A stretch of 19,157 nt of DNA, taken from the NCBI GenBank assembly GCA_934234005.1, contig CAKQHC010000019.1, forward strand, positions 1 through 19,157. The letters run 5' to 3'. The notes below the pieces were generated by a model, which saw only the letters and a list, made by a program, of their open reading frames with translations, was not told the origin of the DNA and did not search any database. Source of the stretch: an uncultured Methanomassiliicoccales archaeon (GTDB lineage: Archaea; Thermoplasmatota; Thermoplasmata; Methanomassiliicoccales; Methanomethylophilaceae). Positions 15,022-19,157 of the stretch are shown here, one piece after another. The position numbers and the translations under genes were made by a program. Every line of letters begins with the position of its first letter. Positions within the stretch are counted from its first letter, which is position 1.

Positions 15022-15243
15022 ATGGTTGACACAAACAGGAAATGCTCATTCTGCGGAGCTTCTATCGAGCCCGGAACAGGCAAAATGTACGTCAAGAAAG
15101 ACGGTACCGTTCTGTTCTTCGAGGCCAACAAGTGCTACAAGAACATGATCGAACTCAAGAGAGTCCCCAGGACTACCGAGTGGACCCAGAAGGCAGCCGA
15201 AGAGAAAGCCGCAAGGCTCAAGGCAGCCGAGAAGAAGGAGTGA
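15022..15243 (+). CDS. rpl24e: Large ribosomal subunit protein eL24, zinc finger lacking one Cys
   Basis: The protein has 73 residues. '[20 protein letters not shown]' (8-27) and '[12 protein letters not shown]' are typical of eL24. Family members normally have C-x2-C ... C-x3-C; here the first pair is Cys8/Cys11 but the second reads 'FFEANKC', so the third ligand position is Glu34 and only Cys38 remains. Zinc binding may therefore be lost or use a different ligand. The start is the ATG at 15022, with GAGGTGA at 15010-15016; the GTG at 15013 is part of that site. The C-terminus is Lys/Ala/Glu-rich. ndk follows five bases after the stop. Confidence 0.95.
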   Translation: MVDTNRKCSFCGASIEPGTGKMYVKKDGTVLFFEANKCYKNMIELKRVPRTTEWTQKAAEEKAARLKAAEKKE

Positions 15244-15248
15244 GATCC

Positions 15249-15704
15249 ATGGCTATGGAGCAGACCTACCTTATGGTTAAGCCCGACGGAGTCCAGCGCG
15301 GTCTCTGCGGAGAGATTCTCTCCCGTTTCGAGAAAAAAGGACTCAAAATCATCGGAATGAAGATGATGGTCATCCCCAAGGAAGTTGCCGAGAACCACTA
15401 CGGCGAGCACAAGGGCAAGCCCTTCTTCCCTTCGCTCATCAACTACATCACCTCCGGACCCGTTCTTGCAATGGTTCTCGAAGGAGAGGATGCAGTCCAG
15501 ATGTGCAGGAACATGATGGGCAAGACCAAGCCCCTGGAGTCCGCACCCGGAACCATCCGCGGAGACTACGCAATGGTCACCGGATGCAATATCATCCACG
15601 GATCCGATTCCGTAGAGTCTGCCAAGAGGGAGATTTCCATCTTCTTCAAGCCCGAGGAGCTCGTCTCCTACGATCTGACTCTCTCCAAGTGGATTTACGA
15701 GTAA
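15249..15704 (+). CDS. ndk: Nucleoside diphosphate kinase
   Basis: The protein has 151 residues, a full-length enzyme that passes the gamma-phosphate of ATP to nucleoside diphosphates through a phosphohistidine. The catalytic His117 lies in '[16 protein letters not shown]', and '[18 protein letters not shown]' (6-23) gives the N-terminal strand and Lys that binds phosphate. An ATG two codons later (15255) is possible. AAGGAG lies just before the start. The gene order L24e-Ndk-aIF5B is widespread in euryarchaea. A 61-base gap with T-rich sequence follows, holding the infB ribosome binding site. Confidence 0.97.
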   Translation: MAMEQTYLMVKPDGVQRGLCGEILSRFEKKGLKIIGMKMMVIPKEVAENHYGEHKGKPFFPSLINYITSGPVLAMVLEGEDAVQMCRNMMGKTKPLESAPGTIRGDYAMVTGCNIIHGSDSVESAKREISIFFKPEELVSYDLTLSKWIYE

Positions 15705-15765
15705 GCGAAATATCAAACCTCTTACCAAACCCTTTACTATTCTTTATTATCAGAAGGTGACATGG

Positions 15766-17511
15766 ATGGCAATCAGACAGCCTGTGGTCAGTGTTTTGGG
15801 ACACGTAGATCACGGTAAGACCAAGCTTCTGGACCGTATCAGGGGTACGTCGGTGCAGGCCAGGGAGGCCGGTGCCATCACCCAGCACATCGGTGCTACA
15901 GAGGTGCCTATCGAACACATCTACAAGGTGTGCAAGACACTTATCGGAAACAAGAAGTTCGATGTTCCCGGACTGCTTTTCATCGATACGCCGGGTCACC
16001 ATTCGTTTGTGACGCTTCGTGCAAGGGGAGGATCGCTGGCAGATTTGGCGGTTTTGGTAATCGACATCAGGGAAGGTCTGATGCCCCAGACCATTGAGTC
16101 CATACACATTCTGAGACAGTATAAGACTCCGTTTGTCATAGCCTTAAACAAAGTGGACACCATTCAGGGATGGCAGTGCGAAGAGGGAAGGCCGTTTATT
16201 CTGTCCGAGAAGACCCAGCAGGAGCATACTTTGGAAGCTTTCAACGAAAAGCTGTACAAAGTAATCGAGCAGCTTTCCTATGAAGGAATCTCCGCCGACA
16301 GATATGACAGAATCGACGATTTCACCAAAGCCGTTGCGTTGGTTCCCATATCCGCCAAAGAGGGCGAAGGCGTTCCCGATCTTCTGTTGGTGTTGATCGG
16401 TTTGGCGCAGCGTTTCCTCGAAACGCAGCTTGAAAAGGGCGAAGGTCCCGGAAAGGGAACCATTCTCGAAATCAAAGAGGAAAAAGGTCTCGGCAAGACC
16501 ATGGATATGATTCTCTATTCCGGTACCCTGAAGAAAGGGGATACAGTGGCCATCGGTACCCGCGGCGCTCCTCTGGTTACAAAGATAAAAGCAATTCTCA
16601 AACCCAAGCCTTTGGACGAGATACGCGATCCCCGCGACAGATTCGATTCCGTCAAGGAACTGCATGCCGCGGCCGGTGTCAAAATTTCCTGTCAGCAGAG
16701 TGACGGAGTCATTGCCGGTGCGCCGATTCTCGTGGTTAAAGGTCCGAACGATCCTGCCGTCAGGTCTCTGGCCGAAGAGTCCAATATCAAAATCGAGACG
16801 CAGGAGAAGGGTATAACCATCAAAGCCGACGCCATAGGTTCACTGGAAGCATTGGCATATGAGGCCAAAGCCAACAATATTCCGATACGCAAGTACGGCG
16901 TGGGCGAGATTACCCGCAGAGACATCGTCGAAGCGGCATACGGCGACAAGAAAAATGCGGTTATTTTGGGATTCAACGTGTCTATGTCCAAGGATGCCGA
17001 GGCGGAATTGGTCAATCACGAACTGAAGGTCATGACCAGTCAGATAGTCTACCAGCTGATAGAAGACTATGTGGAATGGATCGATGACAGCAAGAAGCAG
17101 ACCGATACCGACAAGCGTGCCGAATTCTCGTTCCCCGCAAAGTTCAGGATACTGCCCAATTGCATATTCCGTGCCAGTAAACCTGCCATCGTGGGCGTAC
17201 GCGTTCTTGCCGGACGCATAAGGCCCGGAGAGAATCTCATAGGTCCTGACGGCCGCGACTGCGGAAGGATAAAATCAATTCATACCGGCGAAGACACGCT
17301 AAAAGAAGCCAAACAGGGCGATGAGGTTGCCGTGGGAATCGAAGGAGTCACAGCGGGGCGTCAGATCAACGAAGAAGACGTAATTTATGTGGATCTCATT
17401 GGTTCGTCGATTAAGCCTCTGAGGGAACTCGATCTCAACGACGACGAGAAACTTGCGATGGACGAGACAATCGCGATCAAACGTAAGGACGACCCCTTCT
17501 GGGGAATGTAA
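15766..17511 (+). CDS. infB: Translation initiation factor aIF5B (aIF2-like)
   Basis: The protein has 581 residues. It is the GTPase that promotes ribosomal subunit joining. G1 'GHVDHGKT' (12-19), G3 'DTPGH' (74-78) and G4 'NKVD' (128-131) are intact, followed by beta-barrel domains II and IV and the C-terminal helix region. As in other archaea, the long N-terminal region of the eukaryotic protein is missing, and no intein interrupts the G domain. The ATG at 15766 has GGTGA at 15755-15759; the in-frame GTG at 15757 is part of that site. A weak TATA-like stretch (about 15732-15740) may give a separate promoter. The PLD-like gene begins five bases after the stop. Confidence 0.97.
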   Translation: MAIRQPVVSVLGHVDHGKTKLLDRIRGTSVQAREAGAITQHIGATEVPIEHIYKVCKTLIGNKKFDVPGLLFIDTPGHHSFVTLRARGGSLADLAVLVIDIREGLMPQTIESIHILRQYKTPFVIALNKVDTIQGWQCEEGRPFILSEKTQQEHTLEAFNEKLYKVIEQLSYEGISADRYDRIDDFTKAVALVPISAKEGEGVPDLLLVLIGLAQRFLETQLEKGEGPGKGTILEIKEEKGLGKTMDMILYSGTLKKGDTVAIGTRGAPLVTKIKAILKPKPLDEIRDPRDRFDSVKELHAAAGVKISCQQSDGVIAGAPILVVKGPNDPAVRSLAEESNIKIETQEKGITIKADAIGSLEALAYEAKANNIPIRKYGVGEITRRDIVEAAYGDKKNAVILGFNVSMSKDAEAELVNHELKVMTSQIVYQLIEDYVEWIDDSKKQTDTDKRAEFSFPAKFRILPNCIFRASKPAIVGVRVLAGRIRPGENLIGPDGRDCGRIKSIHTGEDTLKEAKQGDEVAVGIEGVTAGRQINEEDVIYVDLIGSSIKPLRELDLNDDEKLAMDETIAIKRKDDPFWGM

Positions 17512-17516
17512 CCGAC

Positions 17517-18815
17517 ATGGCATACGTCACGGCCCCTTTCATAGGATTTGTAACGACATTTCTGCCGATAATGCCGTTAATTATAATCTTGGATTTGATA
17601 GGGGTCCTGACGATTTTATTCGTAGACCGGTTGGATCCGCGTTCGTTTATATTTTGGCTGATGATAATTATCGTTGTGCCGGTTGTCGGTTTTGCTTTGT
17701 ATCTTGCATTGGGAAACCATTTCTATTCCGACCGCAGGTTCAATAAAAAACGCATAAAGGATTCGGAATTCGAAGATCCTCCGATATGTATGGAAGGAAA
17801 TAACGAAGTGTCCTTCATACCCGACAGGGATGCGTTGCTGGTCAATCTTATGAAAGATCTTTCATGTGCCAGAAAATCGATATGGTTTGAGGTGCCTTCC
17901 GTAAAGACCGCAGATGTTTGGGAGAAAATTCTCCCCGTTCTGGAGAAGATGGCAGGATCTGGACTCGATGTGCGCATCATGTCCGCTTCATACGGTTTCG
18001 GAAGGACATACGGAATCAACAGACTGTGCAGGGCAGGCGGAAGATTCTGTACGTTCAACAATCGTTTGTACGACATGTTTCTCAGACGTTACCGCAACCG
18101 TAATCTGCGTATGATGATGGTTGTCGACAGAGAGATTGTTTATTCCGGATACGGATCGTTTTTAAGAGTGAAGGGACCGGTTGTTTCTAATTATGTCAGA
18201 CGGTTTATTTTGGATTGGGCGCACGGTTCCGGGGAACCGAGGACACATACGGATGTATGTCCGATGGACGATAACGTGTATATGTTTTCGGACGGAAGAG
18301 ATACAGACGATCCGGGAAGATCCCTGAAGGATATTGTGGATATCGTGGTTTCTGCCCGTAAAACTCTGTACATTGCGGTTCCTTATCTGACTCCGGACGA
18401 TGATTTATGTAACACAATCAAACTTGCGTCTTATTCCGGAGCGGATGTGCGTATATTGCTTCCCGGCCGTACGTGGTATAAACCCAGACGTTGGAACAGT
18501 CTTTCGGCGGCATATCCTTTAATGGAGGCGGGTGTGCGTGTGTATTTTGCAGACGGGTATTCGAACCGCCGTCTGATTGTAGCCGACGGAAGATACTGTA
18601 TGACAGGGTCCTGTGTGATAAGTACATCTTCCTTGGAACGCGATCTGAATCTGTCTACGGTAACCTGTTCCGAAGAATCATGCTTGGATGCAGAAAAATT
18701 GTTTATGAAAGAATTGGATTCTGCGGTCGAATGTACGGCAAAAGAGTATGAGAAACGTACCTTGTGGGACAGATGTTGTATTGCAGCGTCCCGCCTTTTC
18801 ATGTATATGAACTGA
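17517..18815 (+). CDS. Cardiolipin-synthase-like PLD protein with both HKD motifs degenerate
   Basis: The protein has 432 residues. Two membrane helices (about 8-36 and 43-67), with 'LTILFVDRLDPRSFIFWLM' and 'LGNHFYSDRRF', match the N-terminal PLDc_N region of bacterial-type cardiolipin synthases, and two PLD-like halves follow. Active enzymes need H-x-K-x4-D in each half. Here the first reads L197-x-M199-x4-D204 and the second N350-x-R352-x4-D357, with the trailing GS (364-365) kept. Both catalytic histidines are gone, so phosphatidyl transfer by the usual route is unlikely; the fold and several flanking residues are preserved. It may bind lipids or act as a partner subunit. It closely follows infB but shares no obvious function with it. 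Confidence 0.85.
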   Translation: MAYVTAPFIGFVTTFLPIMPLIIILDLIGVLTILFVDRLDPRSFIFWLMIIIVVPVVGFALYLALGNHFYSDRRFNKKRIKDSEFEDPPICMEGNNEVSFIPDRDALLVNLMKDLSCARKSIWFEVPSVKTADVWEKILPVLEKMAGSGLDVRIMSASYGFGRTYGINRLCRAGGRFCTFNNRLYDMFLRRYRNRNLRMMMVVDREIVYSGYGSFLRVKGPVVSNYVRRFILDWAHGSGEPRTHTDVCPMDDNVYMFSDGRDTDDPGRSLKDIVDIVVSARKTLYIAVPYLTPDDDLCNTIKLASYSGADVRILLPGRTWYKPRRWNSLSAAYPLMEAGVRVYFADGYSNRRLIVADGRYCMTGSCVISTSSLERDLNLSTVTCSEESCLDAEKLFMKELDSAVECTAKEYEKRTLWDRCCIAASRLFMYMN

Positions 18816-18824
18816 AATGTAATC

Positions 18825-19157
18825 TCAGTTATTTCCGAAGACTATTTTTGCCGTATGTTTGTGGAACGCGATTCCCATTTTGATGTGCGGTTCGTCTATG
18901 TTGCGGGAATATTCCCTGTCGTTAATCTGTTCCAATGCTTTCTCCGCTAATTTTTCAAGATCGCATTTTTTGTCGGAATACTTCAATTCCATCAGTATTC
19001 CGGGACGTTTGCCGGTAGCTTTGATGTACAGGTCTGCAAATCCGTTTCCAGATCCGAGTTCGGTCTGATATCTGAAACCAGAATATCCGAACAGTATCGA
19101 CATGAACGTTTTGTGTGTATTCTCATCATAATGGTCGCGCGGAGACTGTCCGTCCAA
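18825..19157 (-). CDS. C-terminal PD-(D/E)XK nuclease-like region of an AAA/DUF1703 protein (5' partial)
   Basis: The gene runs off the right edge, so only 110 residues are visible. 'GSGNGFADLYIKATGKRPGI' then 'LMELKYSD' give the D ... E-x-K pattern (D42, E57, K59 of the visible part), followed by 'ALEQINDREYSRNI' and 'KMGIAFHKHTAKIVFG'. This is the DUF1703/PD-(D/E)XK region that in many gut bacteria and archaea closes a protein of about 500-550 residues beginning with an AAA-ATPase-like domain. The family's role is not established. It converges with the PLD-like gene, nine bases apart. Confidence 0.85.
   Translation of the reverse strand: MDGQSPRDHYDENTHKTFMSILFGYSGFRYQTELGSGNGFADLYIKATGKRPGILMELKYSDKKCDLEKLAEKALEQINDREYSRNIDEPHIKMGIAFHKHTAKIVFGNN

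Noticed and set aside
1..19157. CRISPR arrays, insertion sequences, integrases, tRNA or rRNA genes, in-frame TAG (pyrrolysine) genes
   Set aside because: Read for on both strands; no repeat-spacer pattern, transposase, recombinase, structural RNA or interrupted family-level match was seen.

Overview
The window is archaeal. It carries Sec61-gamma (SecE), Spt5/NusG with a KOW domain, an archaeal-type uL11, the order L7Ae-S28e-L24e-Ndk-aIF5B, a stand-alone GMP synthase glutaminase subunit, UPF0147, TATA-like promoter boxes and GGTG/GAGGTGA-type ribosome binding sites. A Thermoplasmata-type euryarchaeon, most likely a host-associated methanogen of the Methanomassiliicoccales, is the best guess. 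Support for this is the large B-repeat surface protein, the AAA-linked PD-(D/E)XK protein, and stop codon use: all 21 stop codons I could read are TGA (16) or TAA (5), none TAG, as expected if UAG is read as pyrrolysine. No methanogenesis gene lies in the window, so the lineage is an inference.

Layout. 1-3209 (+): the 3' part of a giant secreted or adhesin-like protein with InlB/Listeria-Bacteroides B-repeats. 3220-7150 (-): a four-gene operon for a FecCD-type metal/metallophore/corrinoid ABC importer, in the order binding protein, permease, ATPase with a histidine-rich tail, SAM-dependent methyltransferase; the last three genes are joined by ATGA overlaps. 7293-7868 (+): the glutaminase subunit of GMP synthase, probably leaderless. 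7933-8365 (-): UPF0147 preceded by a 53-residue acidic protein. 8552-10080 (+): secE - spt5 - rpl11, behind a structured leader and closed by a strong terminator; Spt5 has an unusual N-terminal beta-rich extension of about 120 residues. 10328-12842 (-): a secreted membrane-anchored protein overlapping a GT-C-type integral membrane glycosyltransferase. 12947-14281 (+): a membrane protein with a C-terminal DUF2238 (YjdF-like) half. 14428-17511 (+): rpl7ae, rps28e, rpl24e, ndk and infB (aIF5B), tightly spaced. 17517-18815 (+): a cardiolipin-synthase-like PLD protein in which both HKD motifs are broken. 18825-19157 (-): the C-terminal end of an AAA-ATPase/PD-(D/E)XK (DUF1703) protein.

The core informational operons alternate with envelope genes (importer, glycosyltransferase pair, PLD-like pseudoenzyme, adhesin). 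I see no tRNA, rRNA, insertion sequence, integrase, attachment site or CRISPR array. The least routine signals are a box C/D-like kink-turn candidate directly upstream of the rpl7ae ribosome binding site, a bulged stem-loop in the secE leader, the Spt5 extension, the two broken HKD motifs, an L24e zinc finger lacking one cysteine, and the His-tailed ABC ATPase coupled to a methyltransferase.
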